Source: Corallococcus sp. EGB | Lineage (GTDB): Bacteria; Myxococcota; Myxococcia; Myxococcales; Myxococcaceae | Direction of reading: 5' to 3' | Length of the DNA: 64,000 nt | Assembly: GCF_019968905.1 (NCBI RefSeq) | Contig: NZ_CP079946.1 | Location: 8,529,356-8,593,355 of the forward strand | Part shown: in pieces, positions 45,092 through 53,985 of the stretch | Layout of the letters: each line of letters starts with the position of its first letter | How positions within the stretch are numbered: the first letter of the stretch is position 1 | Program-made: the position numbers and the translations under genes | The notes under the pieces: model-generated | The model's input: the letters and a program-made list of their open reading frames with translations, nothing else | Databases searched by the model: none | What the model was told of the DNA's origin: nothing

Positions 45092-46921
45092 TCAGCCGGA
45101 CTTGGCCTGGTCCGTGTAGATGGCGTCCGCGATGCGGTAGGCGCTGCCCTCCAGCCGCTGGAAGGCCTCCTTGAGGGCGCCGGCGTCGGAGGTGTTGAGC
45201 ACGGAGCGCAGGCGCTCCAGGTCCGCCTGGATTTCGCCGCGGTCCTTCTCCGACAGGAGGTTGGCGTACTCCTCCAGGCTCTTCTCCGTGGTGTAGATGA
45301 GCCCGTCCGCGTTGTTGCGCAGCTCCGCCAGCTCCTTCTTCTTCTTGTCGTCCGCGGAGTGCGACTGGGCGTCGTTGATCATCGCCTGGATTTCGGCTTC
45401 CGACAGGCCGGAGTTGCCCACCACGCGCACCTGCTGCTGCTTGCCGGTGCCCAGGTCGCGCGCGCTCACGTGCACGATGCCGTTCGCGTCGATGTCGAAG
45501 GACACCTCGATCTGCGGCACGCCGCGCGGCGCGGGCGGGATGCCCACCAGTTCGAAGCGCGCCAGCGTCTTGTTGTCCGCCGCCATCTCGCGCTCGCCCT
45601 GCAGGACGTGCACGGACACGAGCGGCTGGTTGTCCACCGCGGTGGAGAACACCTGGCCCTTCTTGCAGGGGATGGTGGTGTTCTTGTCGATGATCTTCGT
45701 GAAGACGCCGCCCGCGGTCTCCACGCCCAGGGACAGCGGCGTGACGTCCAGCAGGAGGACGTCCTTCACCTCGCCCTTGAGCACGCCGCCCTGGATGGCG
45801 GCGCCCACGGCGACGACTTCATCCGGGTTGATGCCCTTGTGGGGCTCCTTGCCGAAGAACTCCTTCACCTTCTGCTGCACGCGCGGCATGCGCGTCATGC
45901 CGCCCACCAGGAGGACCTGGTTGATGGCCTGCGCGGTGACGCCCGCGTCCTTGAGCGCGATGCGGCACGGCTCGATGGAGCGGTCGATGAGGTCCGCGAC
46001 CAGCGCCTCGAAGGTGGACCGGTCCACGGTCTCCGTGAGGTGCTTGGGGCCGGACGCGTCCGCGGTGATGAACGGGAGGTTGACCTCCGTCTCCGGGGCG
46101 CTGGAAAGCTCGTGCTTGGCGCGCTCGGCGGCCTCCTTCAGGCGCTGGAGCGCCATGCGGTCCTTGCGCAGGTCCAGGCCGTTGTTGGCTTCCGCGAAGC
46201 GCTTGGCCAGGTAGTCGATGAGGCGCTGGTCGAAGTCCTCGCCGCCCAGGAACGTGTCGCCGTTGGTGCTCTTCACCTCGAAGACGCCGGCGTTGAGCTC
46301 CAGGATGGAGATATCGAACGTGCCGCCGCCCAGGTCGTAGACGGCGATGCGCTCCGTGGTGGCGTCCTTCACCTTGTCCAGGCCGTACGCGAGCGCGGCG
46401 GCGGTGGGCTCGTTGATGATGCGCAGCACGTTGAGGCCGGCGATGCGGCCCGCGTCCTTGGTGGCCTGGCGCTGGCTGTCGTTGAAGTACGCGGGGACGG
46501 TGATGACCGCCTCGGTGACGGGCTCGCCCAGGTAGTCCTCCGCCGTCTGCTTCATCTTCATCAGCACGATGGCGCTGACTTCCGGCGGGCTGTAGCCCTT
46601 GCCGCGGATCTCCACCCAGGCGTCGCCGTTGGGGCTGGGCGCGACCTTGAAGGAGGAGACGCCAATGGCCTTCTTCGCCTCCGGCGAGTCGAACTTGCGG
46701 CCGATGAGCCGCTTGGCCGCGAAGACGGTGTTCTCCGGGTTGGTGATGGCCTGCCGCTTGGCAATCTGGCCCACCAGGCGCTCGCCGGAGTCGGTGAAGC
46801 CCACCATGGACGGCGTGGTGCGGCTGCCTTCGCTGTTGGGGATGACCACCGGCTCGCCGCCTTCCATCACGGCGACGCAGGAGTTGGTGGTGCCCAGGTC
46901 GATTCCAATCACCTTCGCCAT
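45092..46921 (-). CDS. dnaK: Hsp70 chaperone DnaK (SglK-like)
   Basis: 609 residues. ATPase domain starts [20 protein letters not shown] with phosphate-1 loop, then [19 protein letters not shown], the adenosine motif [20 protein letters not shown] and connect motifs [15 protein letters not shown]. Substrate-binding domain (e.g. [20 protein letters not shown]) and a helical lid follow. It ends [12 protein letters not shown] and lacks the disordered EEVD-like tail of the housekeeping DnaK. grpE lies immediately upstream (2-base gap) and no dnaJ is nearby. In M. xanthus the grpS-sglK pair has exactly this layout and is required for social motility and development; assignment to sglK is likely but inferred. 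Confidence 0.95.
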   Translation of the reverse strand: MAKVIGIDLGTTNSCVAVMEGGEPVVIPNSEGSRTTPSMVGFTDSGERLVGQIAKRQAITNPENTVFAAKRLIGRKFDSPEAKKAIGVSSFKVAPSPNGDAWVEIRGKGYSPPEVSAIVLMKMKQTAEDYLGEPVTEAVITVPAYFNDSQRQATKDAGRIAGLNVLRIINEPTAAALAYGLDKVKDATTERIAVYDLGGGTFDISILELNAGVFEVKSTNGDTFLGGEDFDQRLIDYLAKRFAEANNGLDLRKDRMALQRLKEAAERAKHELSSAPETEVNLPFITADASGPKHLTETVDRSTFEALVADLIDRSIEPCRIALKDAGVTAQAINQVLLVGGMTRMPRVQQKVKEFFGKEPHKGINPDEVVAVGAAIQGGVLKGEVKDVLLLDVTPLSLGVETAGGVFTKIIDKNTTIPCKKGQVFSTAVDNQPLVSVHVLQGEREMAADNKTLARFELVGIPPAPRGVPQIEVSFDIDANGIVHVSARDLGTGKQQQVRVVGNSGLSEAEIQAMINDAQSHSADDKKKKELAELRNNADGLIYTTEKSLEEYANLLSEKDRGEIQADLERLRSVLNTSDAGALKEAFQRLEGSAYRIADAIYTDQAKSG

Positions 46922-46923
46922 GG

Positions 46924-47778
46924 CTACTGACTCCCCCCGGAGGAACTGTCGGACGACGCGGACGGCTGGGTCGCGGCGCTGCTGCCTTCTTCAGAGGCCT
47001 TCGGTGCTTCCGCGCTGGCCGCGGGCGCGGCGGGCTCCGGAGGCGGGGCAGCGGCCTCCGGCGCGCGGGCGACGACGACCATGGCGGGGCGCGCCAGCCG
47101 GTCGTTGAGGTGGAAGCCGCGCGTCACCTCGTAGAGCACGTGGCCCGCCGGGACGTCCGCGGACTCCACCTGCTGGATGGCTTCGTGCAGGCGCGGGTCG
47201 AAGGGCTGCCCCTTGGCGGAGAAGCCCTTCACGCCATGGCGGGCGAGCGCGTCCTCGAAGGACTTGCGCGTCATGGCCACGCCCTTCTGGAAGCTGTCGA
47301 AGTCCGGGGACTTGCCGGCGGCATCGAGCGCGCGGTCCAGGTTGTCCACCACGGGGAGCAGGTCCTTGAGGAGCTTCTCCACGCCGAACCGCTGGACGTC
47401 CTCCTTCTCCTTCTGCGCGCGCTTCCGGTAGTTCTCCAGGTCCGCGGCGGAGCGGATGGCCCGGTCCTGGAAGTCCTTGGCGCGCTCGTGCGCTTCCTTG
47501 AGGCGCTCCAGCGTCTCGCGGGCCTTGGTCTGGCTGAAGTCCAGCTGCGCGCGCAGGGACTCCACCTCCTGGCGGAGCGCGGCCATGTCTTCAGTGGGGG
47601 AGGCGACCTCGGGGGTGGCGGCGTCCGCGTCGGCCGGGGCGGAGACGTCCAGCTCCACCTCCGTCTGCGCGCCGTCCGCGTCTCCATCCATCCGACGCTC
47701 GACGCTGCGAACCGCCTCGTCGATCACGTCCTGCCCGATGTCCGTCTGGATGCTGCCCTTGTCATTGGTACCCGACAC
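46924..47778 (-). CDS. grpE: GrpE nucleotide-exchange factor (GrpS-like)
   Basis: 284 residues from GTG 47778 ([20 protein letters not shown]). GTG is chosen because a TTGGAT-17-GATAGT promoter ends 7 bases upstream, so the message would be leaderless; an earlier TTG at 47814 lies inside the -35 box. The GrpE coiled coil is at about 75-145 ([20 protein letters not shown] ... [20 protein letters not shown]), followed by the beta-wing domain ([50 protein letters not shown]). Both termini carry long low-complexity extensions (Ala/Pro/Ser-rich C-tail). Works with the adjacent DnaK, releasing ADP. Confidence 0.93.
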   Translation of the reverse strand: MSGTNDKGSIQTDIGQDVIDEAVRSVERRMDGDADGAQTEVELDVSAPADADAATPEVASPTEDMAALRQEVESLRAQLDFSQTKARETLERLKEAHERAKDFQDRAIRSAADLENYRKRAQKEKEDVQRFGVEKLLKDLLPVVDNLDRALDAAGKSPDFDSFQKGVAMTRKSFEDALARHGVKGFSAKGQPFDPRLHEAIQQVESADVPAGHVLYEVTRGFHLNDRLARPAMVVVARAPEAAAPPPEPAAPAASAEAPKASEEGSSAATQPSASSDSSSGGSQ

Positions 47779-47785
47779 GGCGCGC

Positions 47786-47814
47786 ACTATCTCACGCGAC
47801 GCGGAGCGATCCAA
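47786..47814 (-). promoter_or_regulatory. Leaderless sigma70-type promoter of grpE-dnaK
   Basis: On the minus strand, TTGGAT (47814-47809), 17-base spacer, GATAGT (47791-47786), then 7 bases to the GTG at 47778. Transcription would start at or next to the start codon. No heat-shock (CIRCE) element is present. Confidence 0.5.
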
Positions 47815-47879
47815 CAGGACCTGGGACCCGGCGCGTGCCCGGCATGCGGGCAGGCGCGGGCTTCATGGGCAACGGAACT

Positions 47880-48392
47880 TCACGTCCCGGGCGCGGGTTT
47901 CTTGCGGCCCAAGGTTTTCTTGGAAGCTGATTTCTTCGTGGCCCGGGCGCCCTTGGCGGCGGCGGGGGCGCCGGCGGTCTTCTTGCGCCCGATGGACTTG
48001 TTGGCGGACTTGGAGGTGCCGGCGCTCTTCGCGCGGGCCGGGCGGCTGGGGGCGGCCTCCGCCTCCGGGGCGGCCTGGGAGGCCTTCTCCCTGGCGGCGG
48101 AAGGCGGGGGGGTGGCGGCGTCGGAGCCGAAGCCGGGCTTGAAGGCCTCCTCGACGGAGGTCTCCACGCGGCGCACGGCGGTCTCGATCTTCTCCGCGGC
48201 CGTCTTGGTGGTGGCGGCGGCCCAGGTGCGCAGCTGCACGAGGCCCTCCTTCACCTTGGCCTGCTTCTCCGGGTCCTTCACTTCCTTGAGGAGGCGCTCG
48301 GCCTCGCCGCGGAGGTCGTCCGTGGTGCGCTTGAGGTCTTCGCCGGTGCGCTTGAGGAAGTCCATCAACTGCCTGTCCCACTTCTCGGCCAT
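47880..48392 (-). CDS. Phasin-like protein with basic histone H1-like tail
   Basis: 170 residues from ATG 48392 (GGAGGAGACGCGTC upstream). Residues 1-90 are amphipathic helix (DFLKRTGEDLKRTTDDLRGE ... AAATTKTAAEKIETAVRRVE), like phasins or membrane/nucleoid-associated helical proteins. Residues 120-170 are Ala/Lys/Ser-rich with KKSASKKTLGRKK, typical of histone H1-like DNA-binding tails. The combination suggests a nucleoid or granule-associated protein. It lies upstream of grpE in the same direction (101-base gap with its own grpE promoter). Not firmly assigned. Confidence 0.7.
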   Translation of the reverse strand: MAEKWDRQLMDFLKRTGEDLKRTTDDLRGEAERLLKEVKDPEKQAKVKEGLVQLRTWAAATTKTAAEKIETAVRRVETSVEEAFKPGFGSDAATPPPSAAREKASQAAPEAEAAPSRPARAKSAGTSKSANKSIGRKKTAGAPAAAKGARATKKSASKKTLGRKKPAPGT

Positions 48393-48637
48393 GACGCGTC
48401 TCCTCCGTCGTCTGCTCGAACCATCCAACTGCACGTGTGGACCGCGCGCAAAGCCTTCCGCGCTGTCCGTGTAGGACGGCGGAGCGCGCCAACGATTGCC
48501 CTGCGGCAGTGCGTCAGGCGCCCCGCCGCAGTGCAAGAGGGGGTGACTCGCGACAGTCGGATGCAAGACACGTTATGGTGCCAGCCCTCTTCCGGGAAAG
48601 CCGCGTTGGGGCGGCCCGGTGCTGGAGCGTTCTTTCT

Positions 48638-51013
48638 ATGTCGTCCCAGTCCCTCCGAGCGTTCGCGTCGCTCGTCGTCGTCACCTCCCTCGTCACGTTG
48701 GCGGCCTGTGGTGGCTCCGACGACCCCATGTCGGCGGGGCCGGTGCTGCCCCAGGTGACGCTGTCGGCGGCCACGGTGGGCGTGGCGTATGAGCAGGTGC
48801 TGACGGCGACGGGCGGCACGGCGCCGCTCACGTATTCGGTGGACCAGGTGCCGCCGGGCTTCTCCTTCTATGGGGACAGCGGGCGGCTGGTGGGGCCCGC
48901 GACGACGGCCGGCGAATGGACGCTGAAGGTGTCCGTGCGCGACGCGAAGGGCACCCAGAACACGCGGGGCTATGCGTTCAAGGTGTGGTCGGCGCCGGTC
49001 ATCACCACGGCGTCTCCGCTGCCGGCCGTGAAGGAAGGCAGCGCCTACACCTTCACCTTCAGCGCCACGGGCGGCGCGCAGCCCCTGACCTGGTCGCAGG
49101 CGGGCGGGGCGATTGCGAATGGCCTGACGCTGTCGGAGGACGGGGTGCTGTCCGGCACGCCGCGGGGTCCGGCGCTGTATGAGTTCATCCTGCGGGTGAA
49201 GGATGCCAACGGCGCCCTCGCGGACGCGGTCATCCAACTGCCCGTGCAGACGTCGTCCGGGGAGCTGCCCGACGGCGGCCCGGTGACGGACGGCGGGACG
49301 ACGGACGGTGGGACGAAGACGGACGGTGGCACCCCGACGGACGGCGGGACGAAGACGGACGGTGGCACCCCGACGGACGGCGGGACGGCGACCCTCAAGG
49401 TGGGCAACTGGAACATCGAGTGGTTCGGGGACCCGACGCCGGGCAACGGGCCCTCCGACGAGGCGCTGCAGCTGGCCAACGCGACAGCGGTCATCGCGGA
49501 CGCGGGGCCGGACGTGCTGGGGGTGGCGGAGATCGTCGGCGTGGACGCGTTCAACTCGCTGAAGAGCGGGCTGTCCGGGTACAGCGGCCTGCTCGCCAGC
49601 GGTTCCTACTATGGCGCGTCGACCCAGAAGGTGGGCCTGCTCTACAAGACGGACGCGGTGCAGGTGGTGAGCTCGAACGTCGTGTTGACGGAGTGCGCGC
49701 TGGACTTCGCGTACCGCCCGCCCCTGCGCGTGGACCTGAAGGTCACGCGGAGCGCCGCGCCGGTGGACCTGACGGTGATGGTGCTGCACATGAAGGCGTA
49801 CGCGGACTCGGATTCGTACGCGCGGCGCCAGGGCGCGGCGGCGTGCCTCAAGAACTACCTGGACACGTACCTGCCGACGCAGAACGTGATGGTGCTGGGC
49901 GACTGGAACGACGACGTGGACGCGTCCATCTACACGCCGTACGCGTCGCCCTACGAAGCCTTCGTGAAGGATCCCACGCACTACAAGTTCCTCACCCAGT
50001 CGCTGTCGGAGTCCGGGGCGCGCTCGACGGTGAGCAACAGCCAGTTCATCGACCATCAGCTGGTGACGAACGAGCTGGCGGCGTACCACGTGGCGAACTC
50101 CACGGAGGTGCTCAAGCCGGCCATCGCCAACTACAAGACCAGCACGTCGGACCACTACCCCATCTTCAGCAAGTTCAACTTCGGCACGGCCGCGGAGGCG
50201 CGCAGCGTGAGGCTCACCGCGCCCAACGGCGGCGAGACGCTGCAGGCGGGCAAGACGTTCAACATCACCTGGACGTCCAGCAACGTGACGCAGGTGGACC
50301 TCACGTACACGCTGGACGGGACCGTGTGGCGCCCGGTGGCGTCAGGCCTGACGGCGTCCACGGGCCGCTATGCGTGGACGGTGCCCAGCGAGTCCTCCAC
50401 CTCCGCGCGGGTGCGTGTGGCGGACTCCACGCGCTCGGACGTGGCGGACGTGAGCGACGGGGCCTTCACGATGACGCGGCCGGTGCCGCAGGTGTTCATC
50501 AACGAGTACCTGCCGCAGCCCAACCCGCCGGCCTCGGGCGGGACGACGCCGGACTACGACCAGCAGTTCGTGGAGATCTACAACTCCGGCTCGACGGCGG
50601 TGGACCTGAGTGGCTGGAAGATCCACGACGCGTCGTCGTACCAAGCCGGGACGCCCCGGCACACGTTCGTGGCCGGCACGGTGCTGCCGGCGGGCAAGGG
50701 GTACGTGGTGTATTCCGGAGCGTCGGCGGTGCCGGCGGGAATGCCCTACGCGACGTTCGCCAACAACAACGGCTACGGGCTGCGCCTCGACCGGGGCCGC
50801 AACCAGTGGAACGGTACTTCCTACGGCGCAGGTGACATCGTGTACCTGGTACGGCCGGATGGCACGGTGCAAGACAGCCACTCGTACCAAGAACCAGGCG
50901 TGGACGTGTACCAGGGCTACTCGTTTAACCGTACTCCGGACCTGAGCGCCACGGGCTATATGGACACCTACTTCCCGACCCCGGGCCGCCGGGCGGACGG
51001 CAGCGCGTTCTGA
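48638..51013 (+). CDS. Secreted EEP-family nuclease lipoprotein with lamin-tail domain
   Basis: 791 residues from ATG 48638. Signal peptide ends in lipobox LAAC. Domains in order: two Ig-like domains (He_PIG type; about 30-205, e.g. VGVAYEQVLTATGGTAPLTY and AVKEGSAYTFTFSATGGAQP); a DGGT-repeat linker (about 210-250); endonuclease/exonuclease/phosphatase domain (about 252-515) with LKVGNWNIEWFG, VMVLGDWNDDVDA and STSDHYPIFSKF; a fibronectin-like domain (VRLTAPNGGETLQAGKTFNI); and a C-terminal lamin-tail domain (VFINEYLPQPNPPAS ... VEIYNSGSTAVDLSGWKIHD). This matches large extracellular DNases (ExeM/NucH type) used to digest environmental or prey DNA. Catalytic residues are present. Confidence 0.9.
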   Translation: MSSQSLRAFASLVVVTSLVTLAACGGSDDPMSAGPVLPQVTLSAATVGVAYEQVLTATGGTAPLTYSVDQVPPGFSFYGDSGRLVGPATTAGEWTLKVSVRDAKGTQNTRGYAFKVWSAPVITTASPLPAVKEGSAYTFTFSATGGAQPLTWSQAGGAIANGLTLSEDGVLSGTPRGPALYEFILRVKDANGALADAVIQLPVQTSSGELPDGGPVTDGGTTDGGTKTDGGTPTDGGTKTDGGTPTDGGTATLKVGNWNIEWFGDPTPGNGPSDEALQLANATAVIADAGPDVLGVAEIVGVDAFNSLKSGLSGYSGLLASGSYYGASTQKVGLLYKTDAVQVVSSNVVLTECALDFAYRPPLRVDLKVTRSAAPVDLTVMVLHMKAYADSDSYARRQGAAACLKNYLDTYLPTQNVMVLGDWNDDVDASIYTPYASPYEAFVKDPTHYKFLTQSLSESGARSTVSNSQFIDHQLVTNELAAYHVANSTEVLKPAIANYKTSTSDHYPIFSKFNFGTAAEARSVRLTAPNGGETLQAGKTFNITWTSSNVTQVDLTYTLDGTVWRPVASGLTASTGRYAWTVPSESSTSARVRVADSTRSDVADVSDGAFTMTRPVPQVFINEYLPQPNPPASGGTTPDYDQQFVEIYNSGSTAVDLSGWKIHDASSYQAGTPRHTFVAGTVLPAGKGYVVYSGASAVPAGMPYATFANNNGYGLRLDRGRNQWNGTSYGAGDIVYLVRPDGTVQDSHSYQEPGVDVYQGYSFNRTPDLSATGYMDTYFPTPGRRADGSAF
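49280..49385 (+). repeat. DGGT/TDGGTP-encoding tandem repeats
   Basis: Tandem copies of a roughly 36-base unit containing ACGGACGGTGGCACCCCGAC encode TDGGTKTDGGTP in the linker before the nuclease domain. In-frame slippage is possible. Confidence 0.8.
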
Positions 51014-51036
51014 GCGGGCTTCCCGCAGACTGCCCC

Positions 51037-51060
51037 CACGCCTCCTTCGCCGGAGACGTG
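51037..51060. terminator. Possible terminator between nuclease and beta-barrel genes
   Basis: CACGCCTCC (51037-51045) and GGAGACGTG (51052-51060) pair with one central mismatch between convergent stops at 51013 and 51079. Confidence 0.35.
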
Positions 51061-51078
51061 AGGGCTTCGTGGCGGTGA

Positions 51079-51738
51079 CTACAGCCGGAACTGCACGCGC
51101 ACGCCCGGCTGGACCCAGACGTGGATGCGCTTCTCGTCGCTGGTGAGGTTGTCGCTGGTTTCAACGTCGCCCAGGCGGACCGCGCCCTCGCTGTACTGCC
51201 CCACGGACGCGGAGATGTAGGGCCCCACCGCGATGGAGCGGGTGAGGTGGAGGTCCAAGCCGAGGTGGGCGTGGGCCAGGTCATAACCCTCCAGCTTCAG
51301 CCACGTGTTCGAGGCGCCCCTGCCCGCCTCCAGCTTCCCGATTTCGTAGCCCACGCCCACGCCCACCCAGGGCCCGATGAAGCCATCCGGGAGGAAGTGG
51401 TAGTCCAGGTCGACGCCGACGCGCAGGACCGTGCTCGTGCAGGACGGGTTGTTCTCGCCGGAGCATGAGTCGTGCGGGCCCGACCCGATGCCGTACTGGA
51501 AGTAGCCGCCCAGCGAGAGCTGCCGGCTGAAGAACCAGGAGACGTCCACCTGCGGCGCCACGGTGGTGCCGAAGGTGTCGCGGAGCGAGGTGTCCCTGAA
51601 GGAGTCGCCCACGGGAATGCCAATGGCGCCGCGCACGCCCAGCGCGAGCCCGGACTTCTTGGGCTCCTGGGCCGCGGCCGGCAGGGCGCCCAGGAAGGAG
51701 GTCAGCGCCAGCGATGCGATGATGTGTCGAGCAGTCAT
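51079..51738 (-). CDS. Outer-membrane beta-barrel protein
   Basis: 219 residues with a signal peptide (MTARHIIASLALTSFLGALP, cleavage after AAAQ). The mature chain alternates hydrophobic and polar residues in roughly eight strands (e.g. SGLALGVRGAIGIPVG, LRVGVDLDYHFLPDGFIGPW, IAVGPYISASVGQYSEGAVR) and ends with the aromatic strand RIHVWVQPGVRVQFRL, as expected for Omp assembly. The Cys pair in HDSCSGENNPSCTS could cross-link a loop. Small OmpW/OmpX-like size. Function unknown; convergent with the nuclease gene. Confidence 0.8.
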   Translation of the reverse strand: MTARHIIASLALTSFLGALPAAAQEPKKSGLALGVRGAIGIPVGDSFRDTSLRDTFGTTVAPQVDVSWFFSRQLSLGGYFQYGIGSGPHDSCSGENNPSCTSTVLRVGVDLDYHFLPDGFIGPWVGVGVGYEIGKLEAGRGASNTWLKLEGYDLAHAHLGLDLHLTRSIAVGPYISASVGQYSEGAVRLGDVETSDNLTSDEKRIHVWVQPGVRVQFRL

Positions 51739-51945
51739 GTCGTCCAGGGAGTTGAGCCGTCATCCGACGGCGTTGGGTGTTGGCGGCGCAACGCTCTGCA
51801 AGCCCGCGGCCAGGACCTCCCTGACGCTGGCGCCCCGGACTCCGAGTGCACTGGAGCGCGTGAATGGCCCTCAAACGCGACAGGAATGTCAGGTTCCCTG
51901 CCCAGGCACCGGCAGCGCGCGCCATGCGAAGGTCGCGGCCCCACC

Positions 51946-52638
51946 ATGACCTCCGCCCTGCTGACCGAAGCGTCCGACGTCATCCGCTGGCTGCACGCCG
52001 AACGCGAGGCCCGTGGGCTGGCTCGCATTGAGCTGTCCGCGTCGTTGAAGCACCGGGGACAGGTCCTGGATGACACGTTGATCTTCACGGCGCCGGACGG
52101 AGCGCTGACGTTCGGTTCGCTGCCGGAGGCGCCGCGCGTCCAGGTGCAGGCGCTGATGCAGCGGCGTCACGCGTCCGCGCCGGAGCTGGGGGACATCGCG
52201 CTGTCCATCGTCTGTGACGCGCACGCGCCGCCGCGCATGCAGCTGACGGACGCGGCCACTCGGGAGCAGGACGCGAAGGAGCAGGCCCGGGCGGAGGCCC
52301 ACTTCGATTCACGTCATTACGGACGGGCGCTGGCGCAGCGGGTGGCGGAGCTGCTGGACGCGGGGGCGGACCTGTCCATCACCGTGGATCCGCGCGAAGG
52401 CGTGTCCCGCGCGCTGTGGCGGTCCGGGGATGCCACGTACGCGTACGGCTTCCGGTACATCCAGGGAGACTCCAAGCCGAAGCAGACCTTCGCGTCACGG
52501 GAGGAGCTCATCCGCTGGCTCGCGGACCAGAGCGATGAATCCCTGGCGAAGGAGGGGTTCCCGGACGACCCGCGCATGTGGGGGAGCGCGACGTTCAACC
52601 GCGCGTTCTTCGCGCGGAAGACGGGACGGCGGTCGTAG
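51946..52638 (+). CDS. Hypothetical protein
   Basis: 230 residues from ATG 51946 (MTSALLTEASDVIRWLHAER). No signal peptide or membrane helix. It looks like an alpha/beta cytoplasmic protein with two halves: one around RQVLDDTLIFTAPDGALTFG-like strands and the other around YGRALAQRVAELLDAGADLS and GDATYAYGFRYIQGDSKPKQ. The C-terminal piece REELIRWLADQSDESLAKEG is helical. I do not recognise a family; a role as an immunity-like or regulatory protein is only a guess. Flanked by a divergent beta-barrel gene and a gene-free region. Confidence 0.6.
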   Translation: MTSALLTEASDVIRWLHAEREARGLARIELSASLKHRGQVLDDTLIFTAPDGALTFGSLPEAPRVQVQALMQRRHASAPELGDIALSIVCDAHAPPRMQLTDAATREQDAKEQARAEAHFDSRHYGRALAQRVAELLDAGADLSITVDPREGVSRALWRSGDATYAYGFRYIQGDSKPKQTFASREELIRWLADQSDESLAKEGFPDDPRMWGSATFNRAFFARKTGRRS

Positions 52639-53055
52639 GGACTTGCGCAAGTGAACATCTCCCTGCGCAAGCCACGCATGCGCTCGGGGCTTGTCGCATC
52701 GGCTGGCGGATGCGTCCGGCACGAGCCGACATGGCAAGGAGAGGTGCGGTGTCTGCATGACATCGGAACAGGGACTTGATGTCGCCGTCTTCATGGGACC
52801 GGCTGCCGGCCTTTGTACGCGGTAGAGGTCCCCACTGACAGCCCTGCTCCGCACACCGAAGCGCGGACGCCATCGCCCCCCTCCTGAAGCGCCTCCAGCC
52901 GGGAAAACGAGTGTCGAGTAGGTATTCCTCTCAAGGACTCTTGAGGTAGGCTGGTTTTTCCTCTCTCCAGCCGCTGCATCCAGGCTTGCCAGGCCCGTGG
53001 ACTCTCTTGTGTGTCACCCCTATCTGTTAGGTTTGAAGGATGGAGGTGACCCGTG
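52639..53055. other. 417-base gene-free region
   Basis: No protein frame has convincing codon use or start signals, and long antisense frames here are GC-driven. It contains the palindrome ACTTGCGCAAGT at 52641-52652 with a repeated half-site TGCGCAAG at 52664-52671. The AT-richer stretch near 52900-53040 likely holds the promoter of the DUF2381-kinase pair. Confidence 0.45.
52641..52671. promoter_or_regulatory. Palindrome plus half-site after the 51946 gene
   Basis: ACTTGCGCAAGT is a perfect 12-base palindrome with TGCGCAAG repeated 12 bases later. This is typical of clustered regulator sites, here 404 bases before the DUF2381 gene. Confidence 0.35.
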
Positions 53056-53985
53056 ATGTCGCTGTCCGCTTCGGTCATTCCCCTGGTGCTGGCAGTCCTG
53101 CTGGGCACCACGGCGGTGGCGCAGTCCCGCACTCCCTTGGTCAGGGAGCGCAAGGCCCGGATGCTCACGCTGAGCGCGGAGGAACCGCCGGTGCTGCATC
53201 CCCTGCATGTCGCCGCCCATGAGGTGACCACCATCACCTTCGACGCGCCCATCGCTCCGGAGTCCGTGGACCGGCGCGTGCTCGCCCCCTTCTTCTCCCG
53301 AGTGGTGGTGCACGACGACGTGCTCGTCCTCAAGGCGTCCATGGATGTCCCCGCGGGCAGGGAGCCCGTGCTCACCGTGCGCTTCGCGGGGCCCGGTGCT
53401 CCCGTGCAGGTGGGGTTCGCGCTCACGACCGTGGAGGCGGAGGTGGATTCACAGGTGGAGGTGCTGCGGCAGGGGCGCACCGCGCAGGACCTGGGAAAGG
53501 AGCTCGCGGACCTGCGGGCCCGGTGCGCCGTCACCGAGGCGGGGCTCGCGACGCTGCGTGCGCAGTGCGCGCTCAGTGGACTGGGCGGCGCGGTGTTGAC
53601 GGGGGCGATCACCCGGGAGGGTGTCTCCGTGGAGTATCTGCCGGCGCTTCCCGTGAGCATGGGCATCGCCGCCATCGGCCCGCACGTGCTCTACCGCGCG
53701 GCGAACACCCGGGCCCTGTCGACCTCGCTGCTCAACCCCGAGGGTTCAGCCCCCTGGGTCCCTGGCTTCGCCCGGATGACCCCACGCGGGCCCAATGCCC
53801 CTGGCATCCCGGTCCGAGAGCTTCCCCTGCTCATGCAGGTGAAGCAGCTGGCCCCCGGAGAGCGAGCGGCCGTGGTGGTGGAATGGCGTGAGCTTCAGGA
53901 CCTGCCCGCGGGCACGGACTTCACCCTGGAGCTGCTCGACGCGAAGGGCGAGCGCGGCGTCCGCTGGGAACAGGTGGTGCCATGA
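53056..53985 (+). CDS. DUF2381-family exported protein
   Basis: 309 residues from ATG 53056, directly after a GTG at 53053; GGAGG lies upstream of both. Signal peptide SLSASVIPLVLAVLLGTTAVA is followed by conserved DUF2381 (TIGR02268) features: a Glu/Pro-rich strand region (LHVAAHEVTTITFDAPIAPE, VVVHDDVLVLKASMDVPAGR), a coiled-coil segment with DLGKELADLRARCAVTEAGL, and a beta-rich C-half. The family is a M. xanthus paralogous group normally found next to a Ser/Thr kinase, as here (4-base ATGA overlap). It probably acts as extracytoplasmic sensor or partner of the downstream kinase. Confidence 0.85.
   Translation: MSLSASVIPLVLAVLLGTTAVAQSRTPLVRERKARMLTLSAEEPPVLHPLHVAAHEVTTITFDAPIAPESVDRRVLAPFFSRVVVHDDVLVLKASMDVPAGREPVLTVRFAGPGAPVQVGFALTTVEAEVDSQVEVLRQGRTAQDLGKELADLRARCAVTEAGLATLRAQCALSGLGGAVLTGAITREGVSVEYLPALPVSMGIAAIGPHVLYRAANTRALSTSLLNPEGSAPWVPGFARMTPRGPNAPGIPVRELPLLMQVKQLAPGERAAVVVEWRELQDLPAGTDFTLELLDAKGERGVRWEQVVP

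Noticed and set aside
44111-46930. A 939-codon plus-strand frame opposite dnaK and neighbours
   Set aside because: It crosses three well-supported minus-strand genes and shows no family features.
52791-53675. A 294-codon minus-strand frame overlapping the DUF2381 gene
   Set aside because: It is antisense to a recognised family and has Ser/Thr/Arg shadow composition with no ribosome site.
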